A program made the position numbers and the translations under genes. A stretch of 6,234 nucleotides of DNA. It comes from an uncultured Collinsella sp. Its GTDB lineage: Bacteria > Actinomycetota > Coriobacteriia > Coriobacteriales > Coriobacteriaceae. The stretch lies in contig CABUVF010000129.1 in assembly GCA_902494945.1 (NCBI GenBank), positions 1-6,234 of the forward strand, in the 5' to 3' direction. Below are positions 1 through 5,888 of this stretch, one piece after another. Positions within the stretch are counted from its first letter, which is position 1, and each line of letters begins with the position of its first letter. The notes beneath the pieces are model-generated. The model did no database searches, was not told where the DNA came from, and worked only from the letters and a program-made list of their open reading frames with translations.

Positions 1-78
1 CCCTCCCCCCCCCCCTTCCTACCCCCCCCGGGCGGCCCCCCCGCCTGGGTCCCCGCCCCCACGGGAGGGAAAGCGAGA
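1..78. other. C-rich low-complexity window edge after dppF
   Basis: This stretch follows the dppF stop codon and carries no gene. It holds C runs of 11 (5-15), 8 (22-29), 7 (36-42) and 5 (56-60) bases, which are G runs in the operon transcript. Such runs occur nowhere else in the window. It may be a true G-rich spacer, but homopolymer runs at a contig edge are also typical of sequencing or assembly artefact. The bases here should not be trusted without read-level support. Confidence 0.6.
27..49 (-). terminator. Possible stem-loop at the operon end, no U tract
   Basis: On the minus strand CCCAGGCGG and CCGCCCGGG can pair as a 9-position stem with one A-C mismatch around a five-base G loop, about 30 nt after the dppF stop. 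The position suits an operon terminator. However, the sequence after the stem is G-rich rather than U-rich, so it is not a canonical intrinsic terminator. It also lies inside the suspect C-rich edge, so the call is weak. Confidence 0.2.
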
Positions 79-906
79 CTACTCGCCGAGCTTGGGGTGC
101 AGCAGCGACGGCGCAGCGCCGAGCAGCATCTTGGTGTAGGGGTCCTGAGGGTGCTGGAAGACCTGCTTGGCCTCGCCATGCTCGACGATCTTGCCGCCAT
201 TCATAACGATGATGTCGTCAGAGATATAGCGGACCGTCTGGATGTCATGGCTGATGAACACCATGGCCAGGCCGAGCTCCTTCTTAAGGTCGGTCAGCAG
301 GTTCAGAATCTGCGCGCGGACCGAAACGTCCAGAGCCGAGGTGGGCTCGTCGGCGATGATGGCATCGGGGTTCAGCGACAGGGCACGGGCAATTGCGACG
401 CGCTGGCGCTGGCCGCCCGAAAGCTGGCCGGGAAGAACCTCGGCGGCGGAGCTGGGCAGACCAGTGAGCTCCAGGAGTTCCTTGACGCGCTTCTCCTGCT
501 CGGCCTCGGTACCCAGGTTGTGGACGCGCATGGGGTCGAGCAGTTGCTCGCGAACGACCATGCGAGGGGTGAGCGCCGTGGCCGGGTTCTGGAACACGAC
601 CGAGATGACGCGACCCATGTGGCGACGGTCCTCGGCGGTACGCTTGGTAACGTCCTTGCCCTTAAAGTAGACCTTGCCGCTCGTGGGGGCCTGCAGGCCG
701 CACATGACGTTGGCGGTGGTGGACTTTCCGCAACCGGACTCGCCGACGATGCCGATGGTCTGTCCGGGCATGAGCTTAATCGTTACACCCTGGACGGCGT
801 GAACCAGGTTGGGGTGCAGAATCGAGCCGGTACGGGTCCTAAAGGTGACGTGGACGTCATCAAGGAAGATGATCGGCTCGACGCCGTTGACTGCGGTCTC
901 GCTCAT
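79..906 (-). CDS. Peptide ABC transporter ATPase, DppF/OppF type
   Basis: This is the second cytoplasmic ATPase of the importer (275 aa), pairing with the DppD half of the fused protein to power uptake. All nucleotide-binding motifs are intact: Walker A GESGCGKS at 55-62, Q-loop FQNP at 105-108, signature LSGGQ at 162-166, Walker B IIADEPT at 183-189 with catalytic Glu187, D-loop SALD at 190-193 and switch His220. The chain stops soon after the ABC domain (DPYTKMLLGAAPSLL), so it lacks the longer oligopeptide C-terminal domain of roughly 320-residue DppF/OppF proteins and has no C-terminal cysteines. Short forms like this exist in the family (NikE-like), so this need not be a truncation. The ATG directly abuts the TAG of the upstream gene and is preceded by a near-perfect Shine-Dalgarno. 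The stop is TAG. The exact substrate cannot be told from an ATPase. Confidence 0.95.
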   Translation of the reverse strand: MSETAVNGVEPIIFLDDVHVTFRTRTGSILHPNLVHAVQGVTIKLMPGQTIGIVGESGCGKSTTANVMCGLQAPTSGKVYFKGKDVTKRTAEDRRHMGRVISVVFQNPATALTPRMVVREQLLDPMRVHNLGTEAEQEKRVKELLELTGLPSSAAEVLPGQLSGGQRQRVAIARALSLNPDAIIADEPTSALDVSVRAQILNLLTDLKKELGLAMVFISHDIQTVRYISDDIIVMNGGKIVEHGEAKQVFQHPQDPYTKMLLGAAPSLLHPKLGE

Positions 907-2922
907 CTACATCACCTCCGCGTGAGGGGTCAAACCATTTGCCTTGAGCACCTCGTCGGGGAGCTCGGAATAGAAGTGCTCGGTGCCGGGCACGCGCTTG
1001 AAGACCGGACGGGTGTCCAGGCCAATGCGCGGATGGCTCGAGCGGGGCGCGAAGCGATCGCCCTTGGGGAAATCGCGCGGGCTCGGAACGGCGCCGGGCA
1101 CCTGGTGCAGACGGCCCGAACCGCTCTCGATGGACAGAACGGAGCCCAGAAGACCGCGGGTGTACTCGTGGATCGGGTTAGTGAGCAGCTCCTTGGTGGG
1201 CGCCTGCTCGATAACCTGGCCGGCGTACATAACCGTGATGTTATGAGCGACCTCGGCGACCAGTGCCAGGTCGTGCGAAACGAAGATCATGGCAAAGCCG
1301 AGCTTGGCCTGAAGGTCGTTGAGCAGCTTGATGACCTGCTTCTGGACGGTAACGTCCAGAGCGGTCGTGGGCTCGTCGCAGATGACCAGCTTGGGGTCGC
1401 GGGTAAGGGCCATAGCGATCAGGACACGCTGACGCTGGCCACCGGAAAGCTCATGCGGGTAGCTCTCGAGCGTACGCTTGGGGTCGAGGCCCACGAGCTC
1501 CAGGAGTTCCTCGGCGCTGCGGGTGCCGCCGCGCTTGGTGAGCTGCTTCATCTGGGCAGAGATGAGCATGGAGGGGTTGAGCGAGGACAGGGCGTCCTGA
1601 TAGACCATAGCGATATCGGTACCGCGCAGGCCGAACCACTCCTTCTTGCTCATCTTGAGCAGGTCGCGGCCCTCCCAGAGAACCTCGCCGGAAAGATGCT
1701 CGTCATCATCGGTCAGGCCCATGATGGCCAGCGTGGTGATGGACTTACCGCAACCGGACTCGCCCACCAGGCCCATGGTCTGACCAGGACGGACGTCAAA
1801 GTTGACATGGTCGACGACGTTGATATCGCCGTGATGCTCAAACTGAATGCAGAAGTCACGGACCGAGAGAATCGGTTCGACAGACTCGTCGGGCACATGG
1901 CGATCGTCACGCTTGAGCTCGACATCGCGCAGGGCGCCAAGGCGAGCGGAGAGGGACTGGGCCTGCTCCTTGTAGGCGCGAACGGGGTCGGAGACCAGCA
2001 GGTCGGCCTCGCGACGCTTGGAGGAATCGGTCGGATCCAGGGCGGCGGAGGGAGCAGCGGCCATGGCGTCGGTAATGCCCTCGGAGAGGATGTTGAGCGC
2101 CAGGCAGGTGATCATGATGGCCAGGCCCGGGAACAGCGCCTGCCACCAACGGCCGGCGAGCACGCCGCCGCGGGCGTCGGCGAGGATGTTGCCCCAGGTA
2201 GCGGTGGGCTCCTGGATACCAGCGCCGATGAAGGTCAGCGAGGCCTCGAAGATGATGGCGTCGGCGACCAGGGTAACGGTGAAGACCATGATCGGGGCGA
2301 TGCAGTTACGCAGAACATGCTTGATCAAAATCCACGGAGCCTTGGCGCCGGAAACGATGACCGCGCGGACATAGTCCTCGCCGTACTCGGACACGATGTT
2401 GGCGCGCACGATACGGGCAATCTGCGGAGTGTACATAAAGCCGATGGCGAAGATGATCGACGGCACGGAATTGCCCAGGATGGAGACGAAGACGGCAGCG
2501 AGGGCGATGCCCGGGATGGACATGATGATGTCCAGGATACGCATGATCGTCTCGGAAACGGCCTTGCGCGAAACCGCCGCAAGGGCGCCCACGACCGAGC
2601 CGCAGACCAGAGCCATGGCAGTGGCGCCAAAGCCGATAATCAGCGAGTAACGACCACCGTAGAGCATGCGCGACAGAATGTCGCGACCCTTATCGTCGGT
2701 ACCGAAGATAAATCCGTTGCCGGGAGCCTGGCGAGCCGTAAAAATCTCGACCGGGCTATAGGGGGCAAGAAGGGGCGCCAGAATCGCAGTCAGGGCGACC
2801 AGCACCAACACGACGGCGGCAATCTTAGAAGACAGCGTCATCTTCTTCCAGCCACCGAGCTTGAGCCCCTTGGAGGCAGCCTTCTCGAGCTGCTCGGTTT
2901 GCTTCTCTCGAATCTTTACCAT
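907..2922 (-). CDS. Fused peptide ABC transporter permease/ATPase (DppC-DppD)
   Basis: One 671-aa polypeptide joins an inner-membrane permease to a cytoplasmic ATPase. Residues 1-31 are a charged N-terminus and TM1 spans about 32-54. The conserved OppC stretch FGTDDKGRDILSR (73-85) follows. Membrane segments cover roughly 91-118, 126-170, 206-232 and 263-283, and the EAA-type coupling loop DYVRA...HVLRN lies at 183-206. A charged linker at about 290-345 leads into the ABC domain: Walker A GESGCGKS 387-394, Q-loop YQD 441-443, LSGGQRQR 492-499, Walker B LVICDEPT 512-519 with Glu517, ALD 521-523 and switch His550. An oligo_HPY-like tail (about 583-655, GRLHQVPGAVPSPRDFPKGD then RFAPRSSHP) is present, but there is no cysteine after residue 515. 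The frame is continuous across the junction with no sign of error. Similar fusions are annotated in actinobacteria. The ATG lies 3 nt after the dppB stop with a modest AGGA at 2937-2934. The substrate is inferred to be peptides. Confidence 0.93.
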   Translation of the reverse strand: MVKIREKQTEQLEKAASKGLKLGGWKKMTLSSKIAAVVLVLVALTAILAPLLAPYSPVEIFTARQAPGNGFIFGTDDKGRDILSRMLYGGRYSLIIGFGATAMALVCGSVVGALAAVSRKAVSETIMRILDIIMSIPGIALAAVFVSILGNSVPSIIFAIGFMYTPQIARIVRANIVSEYGEDYVRAVIVSGAKAPWILIKHVLRNCIAPIMVFTVTLVADAIIFEASLTFIGAGIQEPTATWGNILADARGGVLAGRWWQALFPGLAIMITCLALNILSEGITDAMAAAPSAALDPTDSSKRREADLLVSDPVRAYKEQAQSLSARLGALRDVELKRDDRHVPDESVEPILSVRDFCIQFEHHGDINVVDHVNFDVRPGQTMGLVGESGCGKSITTLAIMGLTDDDEHLSGEVLWEGRDLLKMSKKEWFGLRGTDIAMVYQDALSSLNPSMLISAQMKQLTKRGGTRSAEELLELVGLDPKRTLESYPHELSGGQRQRVLIAMALTRDPKLVICDEPTTALDVTVQKQVIKLLNDLQAKLGFAMIFVSHDLALVAEVAHNITVMYAGQVIEQAPTKELLTNPIHEYTRGLLGSVLSIESGSGRLHQVPGAVPSPRDFPKGDRFAPRSSHPRIGLDTRPVFKRVPGTEHFYSELPDEVLKANGLTPHAEVM
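911..919 (-). promoter_or_regulatory. Strong Shine-Dalgarno for dppF inside the end of dppCD
   Basis: The minus strand reads GGAGGTGAT, a near-complete match to the anti-Shine-Dalgarno, with 8 nt between GGAGG and the ATG at 906. It is built into the last codons (Glu-Val-Met) of the upstream fusion gene, whose TAG touches the dppF ATG. This points to translational coupling and settles the dppF start. Confidence 0.85.
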
Positions 2923-2925
2923 AAT

Positions 2926-3882
2926 CTACACCGTCCTGATGCGCGGGTTGATGAGCAGGTAGAGCATGTCAACCACGATGTTGATGATGATGAAGGCAAG
3001 AGCAACGACGATAACGACGCCCTGAACCAGGTTCGCCTCGTTGCCCTGAACGCCCTGCAGAATCGCGGTGCCCATGCCGGGGAGGTTGAAGATAACCTCG
3101 ATGACGACGGCGCCGCCCATGAGGTAACCGATCTTAAGACCGAGGGTGGTGACCGGGGTGATCAGCGCATTGCGAAGAACGTTGATGCCGACGACGACCT
3201 TCTCGGGGACGCCGGCGCCGCGAGCCATACGGACATAATCCTTATCGAGCTCCTCGACCATGGCGGTACGCACGATACGAGTCATCTGGCCCGTCAGCGG
3301 AAATGCCAAGGCGATAGCGGGCATGATCATACGTCCCAGATAGCCAGCCGGATTCGTGGTGAAGTGAGGCAGAGCACCCGATGCCGGAAGCACCTTAAGG
3401 TAGGAAGAGAACAGCAGGATCAACAGAACGGCAAGCCAGAACGACGGGGTTGCCAAGCCGGCGATGGAAAAGACGCGGATCACTTGGTCCGGCCATTTGT
3501 CGCGATACAGTGCCGCGATGACGCCGAGTAAAAACGAAACGACCGCACCGATGGCAAGGCCGATGAAGGTCAGCTGCATCGTGACGGGCAGGGCCGTGGA
3601 GATGCGCTTGGCAACGGAGTTGCGAGCAGCACCATAGGTGCCCATGTCACCATGGATCAAATCGCCCATATAGCGCACGTAGCGCACAGGCCAGGGGTCG
3701 TCCAGACCATACTTCTCATGGTACTCGGCAACCGCCTCGGGCGAGGCACCGTCACCCAACGCCGTGTAGGCGGGGTCGGTCTTGGAGAACGACATAAGGA
3801 AGAACACCAGGACGGTGACGCCCAATGCCATGATCGGCAGCGCCACAAGACGCCTTCCAATCAAACGTAGCAAGTTGTTCAC
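2926..3882 (-). CDS. Peptide ABC transporter permease, DppB/OppB type
   Basis: An integral membrane channel subunit of 318 aa, the usual length for the family. TM1 is at about 12-32 after the typical start NNLLRLIGRRL. An extracytoplasmic loop follows with the family stretch YGLDDPWPVRYVRY (58-71). Further membrane segments lie near 100-124, 136-161, 183-203, 240-268 and 287-311. The EAA coupling loop that contacts the ATPases is DYVRMARGAGVPEKVV through LRNALITP (215-243), and the end INPRIR is typical of OppB/DppB. I place the start at GTG 3882, not at the TTG in the same frame at 3915: AAGGGGAG lies 5 nt before the GTG, the extra 11 residues upstream resemble no family member, and that TTG has no ribosome site. 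The gene follows the binding-protein gene after a 157-nt structured gap and ends 3 nt before the fusion gene. Stop TAG. Confidence 0.93.
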   Translation of the reverse strand: MNNLLRLIGRRLVALPIMALGVTVLVFFLMSFSKTDPAYTALGDGASPEAVAEYHEKYGLDDPWPVRYVRYMGDLIHGDMGTYGAARNSVAKRISTALPVTMQLTFIGLAIGAVVSFLLGVIAALYRDKWPDQVIRVFSIAGLATPSFWLAVLLILLFSSYLKVLPASGALPHFTTNPAGYLGRMIMPAIALAFPLTGQMTRIVRTAMVEELDKDYVRMARGAGVPEKVVVGINVLRNALITPVTTLGLKIGYLMGGAVVIEVIFNLPGMGTAILQGVQGNEANLVQGVVIVVALAFIIINIVVDMLYLLINPRIRTV

Positions 3883-3887
3883 GTTCT

Positions 3888-3895
3888 CTCCCCTT
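3888..3895 (-). promoter_or_regulatory. Ribosome binding site deciding the GTG start of dppB
   Basis: The minus strand reads AAGGGGAG, followed by AGAAC and GTG. Its strength and 5-nt spacing favour the GTG at 3882 over the TTG at 3915, which has no purine-rich motif before it. Confidence 0.75.
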
Positions 3896-3922
3896 TCTTT
3901 TGTCGGTAGGACCAACTGGTAT

Positions 3923-3940
3923 ATGAGTACGGATACTCAT
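3923..3940 (-). repeat. Stem-loop 4 of the binding-protein/permease spacer
   Basis: A perfect 7-bp inverted repeat, ATGAGTA/TACTCAT, surrounds a 4-base loop, only a few bases past stem-loop 3. No U tract follows in the minus direction, so it is not a terminator by itself. It may act as an mRNA stabiliser. Confidence 0.5.
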
Positions 3941-3943
3941 TAC

Positions 3944-3977
3944 AAGACCCGAGCGACATCGAGGTCGCCCGGGTCTT
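3944..3977 (-). promoter_or_regulatory. Major intercistronic stem-loop between binding protein and dppB
   Basis: AAGACCCG...GCGAC pairs with GTCGC...CGGGTCTT over 14 positions around a 6-base loop. In the minus-strand transcript every position pairs, with one G-U; in the plus strand the same position is an A-C mismatch. The structure therefore fits the operon mRNA. Only a poor U stretch (UCUUGU) follows in that direction, so full termination is unlikely. It more plausibly blocks 3' exonucleases after the binding-protein message or attenuates read-through into dppB. The plus-strand side is followed by TTTGTTT, so a terminator read the other way cannot be excluded, though no plus-strand gene needs one. 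Confidence 0.65.
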
Positions 3978-3991
3978 TGTTTCAACTATGA

Positions 3992-4017
3992 GGATACGGT
4001 CCCAACGACCGACATCC
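3992..4017 (-). repeat. Stem-loop 2 of the binding-protein/permease spacer
   Basis: CGGTC/GACCG (5 bp) and GGAT/ATCC (4 bp), separated by a small asymmetric interior loop, surround a 5-base loop. No U tract follows. It is the second of four consecutive stem-loops downstream of the binding-protein gene. Confidence 0.45.
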
Positions 4018-4024
4018 TGCATAC

Positions 4025-4040
4025 AGACTCAAGCGAGTCT
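4025..4040 (-). repeat. Stem-loop 1 touching the binding-protein stop codon
   Basis: A perfect 6-bp inverted repeat, AGACTC/GAGTCT, with a 4-base loop begins at the last base of the TAA stop (4042-4040). No U tract follows. It opens the run of hairpins that fills the gap to dppB. Confidence 0.5.
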
Positions 4041-5653
4041 TACGCCTTGACGGTCGCAACGCCCCTGAAGGACATGCTCGTCGTACCGATGCCCTTGAAG
4101 CCATCGAGGGCCTCGCCGTTGGGCGCAGTGGACGGATCGTCCCAGGAAGCGGAGACGGTCTTGACGTGGACAACGGGGTACAGAACGGCGTTGTCGGCAA
4201 TGATGTCGAAGCACTCGTTCCACTTCTTCTGCTGCTCATCGCCCTCAGCGGCAAGAGCCTCGTCCATGAGACCGTGGAGCTTCTGCCACTCAGCGGACTC
4301 CTTCCACGGGCAACGGGTCTGCATCCAGACGTTGTCGCCGTACCACCAGTTGAGCAGCAGGTCGGGGTCGGCGCCGAAGCAGGAAGGATCGCCAGGGGCA
4401 AGGAGGATATCGTAGGCCTCGCCGCCGTCGATGGCAGCGTAGGTGGCCGGCGAGGTATCGGTCTGGATGGTCACATCGAAGCCGAGAGCGTCGAGGTCAT
4501 TCTTGACCTGGGCGGCCATGCCCTTAATCTGCTCGTTGTCGGTGGTGCGCAGGGTGATGGCACCCGGGGTGATGCCAGACTCCTCGATGAGCTTCTTAGC
4601 CTTCTTGGCGTCGGTCTTGTACACCGTGGAAGCCTCATGATAGTTGGTGAAGCTCTTGGGCAGGTAGCAGCTGGCAGCGGTGGCAAGGCCGGCGAAGGTG
4701 TTGCTGACCATCTTCTCGGTGTCGAGCGCATACATGACAGCCTGACGGACCTTGACGTTGTTCCAAGGCTCCTTGGCGACGTTGAACATGATGAAGCGGG
4801 TGCCGAAACCCTGAACGTTATCGATCTTGCAGCCGGCGCTCTCGAGCTGGTCGACGGCGTCAGCGGTAACGAGCTCCATAACGAGCGTGGAGCCCTCCTG
4901 CTGAGCGGTAACGCGAGCGGTGGGGTCGGTCAGGATGCTGTACTGGATCTTCTTATCCTCGGCAGCATACTCACCGTTGTACTCGGGGTTGGGAACCAGG
5001 GTGATCTCGGTATCGGAGATAGAGTCGTACATCCAGGGGCCGGAGCCGATCGGCTGCTTGGCGCGATCCTCCTCGGTCTGGGTGGCCGGGGTAACGCGGA
5101 CGATGGCCAGACGATCCTTGAGCAGGGAGAAGTTGGGGACCTTGGTCTTGACCGTCACGGTGCTGGCGTCCTTGGCCTCGATGGACTCGAAGGGCTGGAA
5201 GAACGGAGCATAGGTAGCGGAAGCGGCGCAAGCGGTGTAGGAGGCAACGACATCGTCAGCGGTGACCTCGGTGCCATCGGAGAACTTGGCGCCCTTGCGG
5301 ATGGTGACCTCGAAAGTGGTGTCGTCCACAGACTTGGGATCGTCGGTGGCGAGCTCGTTGAAGGTGCTGTAGTCGTGGTAATCGATGCCGTAGAGGCCCT
5401 CGACGACGTGCCAGTTAGCACCCAGGCCCACAGCGGAGCCGGTGCTGGCGGGATCGAAGCTGGACGGAGCGTAAGCGGAACCAGCGGTGATCACGCCGCC
5501 GCCACGGTTGGCGGAATCGGTGGAACCGGAAGCGGAACCCTCGTCGCTAGAGCTGCCACCGCAGCCGGTGAGACCAAGCCCTGCGACAGCAGCGACGCTG
5601 CCGGTGAGGCCGAGGAACGAACGCCTGGACATACCCTTGTTGATGATGGCCAT
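4040..5653 (-). CDS. Family 5 peptide-binding lipoprotein (DppA/OppA type), Tat signal
   Basis: The extracytoplasmic receptor of the importer (537 aa, normal for SBP_bac_5). The signal is MSRRSFLGL at 8-16 (twin-arginine motif), a short hydrophobic stretch, then lipobox LTGC with lipidated Cys31. A Gly/Ser linker (32-53) precedes the binding domain. Family landmarks are PSSFDPAST at 63-71, VVEGLYG at 83-89, TIRKGAKFSDGTEVTADDVV at 117-136, IGSGPW at 202-207 and GADPDLL at 427-433, the region where Dpp/Opp receptors place the Asp that holds the peptide amino end. I start at ATG 5653 because AGGAGA sits 4 nt before it; the in-frame TTG at 5668 would place that ribosome site inside the coding region. 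The mature part has six further cysteines (142, 275, 329, 425, 448, 481). Peptides are the likely ligand, but the family also binds nickel, haem and sugars. Stop TAA. Confidence 0.93.
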   Translation of the reverse strand: MAIINKGMSRRSFLGLTGSVAAVAGLGLTGCGGSSSDEGSASGSTDSANRGGGVITAGSAYAPSSFDPASTGSAVGLGANWHVVEGLYGIDYHDYSTFNELATDDPKSVDDTTFEVTIRKGAKFSDGTEVTADDVVASYTACAASATYAPFFQPFESIEAKDASTVTVKTKVPNFSLLKDRLAIVRVTPATQTEEDRAKQPIGSGPWMYDSISDTEITLVPNPEYNGEYAAEDKKIQYSILTDPTARVTAQQEGSTLVMELVTADAVDQLESAGCKIDNVQGFGTRFIMFNVAKEPWNNVKVRQAVMYALDTEKMVSNTFAGLATAASCYLPKSFTNYHEASTVYKTDAKKAKKLIEESGITPGAITLRTTDNEQIKGMAAQVKNDLDALGFDVTIQTDTSPATYAAIDGGEAYDILLAPGDPSCFGADPDLLLNWWYGDNVWMQTRCPWKESAEWQKLHGLMDEALAAEGDEQQKKWNECFDIIADNAVLYPVVHVKTVSASWDDPSTAPNGEALDGFKGIGTTSMSFRGVATVKA

Positions 5654-5656
5654 GTC

Positions 5657-5675
5657 TTCTCCTATCAATAGAGAA
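5657..5675 (-). promoter_or_regulatory. Ribosome site of the binding-protein gene within a small hairpin
   Basis: The Shine-Dalgarno AGGAGA (5663-5658) gives 4-nt spacing to the ATG and fixes the start. TTCTC (5675-5671) can pair perfectly with GAGAA (5661-5657), which overlaps that Shine-Dalgarno; TA/TA pairs may extend the stem. The hairpin is short, so the ribosome site is certain but sequestration is only possible. Confidence 0.6.
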
Positions 5676-5683
5676 TCTTACCC

Positions 5684-5705
5684 GGGAGCGCCTAGACGTG
5701 CCCCC
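5684..5705 (-). repeat. GC-rich stem-loop upstream of the ribosome site
   Basis: GGGGGC (5705-5700) can pair with GCTCCC (5689-5684) over 6 bp, including one G-U, around a 10-base loop. No U tract follows. It is the last sizeable hairpin of the leader before the ribosome-site hairpin. Confidence 0.35.
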
Positions 5706-5720
5706 GCGCAACTTGCGGAC

Positions 5721-5750
5721 GATATATACCTTACCTACCGACGAACCCAA
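5721..5750 (-). promoter_or_regulatory. Proximal promoter candidate for the transporter operon
   Basis: TTGGGT at 5750-5745 and TATATA at 5728-5723 are 16 nt apart on the minus strand (or TATATC at 5726-5721 with an 18-nt spacer). The -35 matches consensus at only three positions and the -10 at four. If used, it would give a leader of about 60 nt that skips the large inverted repeats. Confidence 0.3.
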
Positions 5751-5772
5751 CTGAGGTGCCGCGCTCGGCGAC

Positions 5773-5853
5773 CGATACATACATACGCTTGAACGGTATT
5801 TGCTACCGTTCACCGAATTCATTGACAAACGATTCGCCAGACAGTATGTATCG
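5773..5853 (-). promoter_or_regulatory. Nested inverted-repeat element in the operon leader
   Basis: CGATACATAC (5853-5844) pairs perfectly with GTATGTATCG (5782-5773), and two G-U pairs can lengthen the stem to 12. Enclosed are a perfect 9-bp hairpin TGAACGGTA/TACCGTTCA (5812-5790, 5-base loop GCAAA) and a possible 5-bp stem CGAAT/ATTCG. Just upstream GACGA/TCGTC (5878-5853) could form another hairpin. I recognise no T-box, SAM, TPP, lysine or glycine riboswitch motif. It could be a structured RNA leader or, read as DNA, operator sites. The repeats are seen directly; a function is inferred. Confidence 0.5.
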
Positions 5854-5888
5854 ACGAGGTGAGATATCAGTCTTCGTCAACCCGCAGG

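Noticed and set aside
97..3531. Plus-strand open frame of 1144 codons
   Set aside because: It lies directly opposite dppF, the fusion gene and dppB in exact codon register, has no recognisable domain and a low-complexity Asp/Gly/His-rich composition, and is explained by missing TTA, CTA and TCA codons in the real genes.
3883..3915. TTG start for dppB at 3915, adding 11 residues
   Set aside because: There is no ribosome site before it, the extension is unlike the family, and a good Shine-Dalgarno serves the GTG at 3882.
5654..5668. Upstream TTG start adding five residues to the binding protein
   Set aside because: The Shine-Dalgarno AGGAGA lies between this TTG and the ATG at 5653, so translation starts at the ATG.
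4166..5671. Plus-strand open frame of 501 codons
   Set aside because: It is the same kind of mirror frame, opposite the binding-protein gene, rich in Gly, Val, Leu and Asp, without family motifs.
5773..5880. T-box or other standard riboswitch
   Set aside because: The TGGTACCGCG-type T-box sequence and the consensus cores of SAM, TPP, lysine and glycine riboswitches are not seen.
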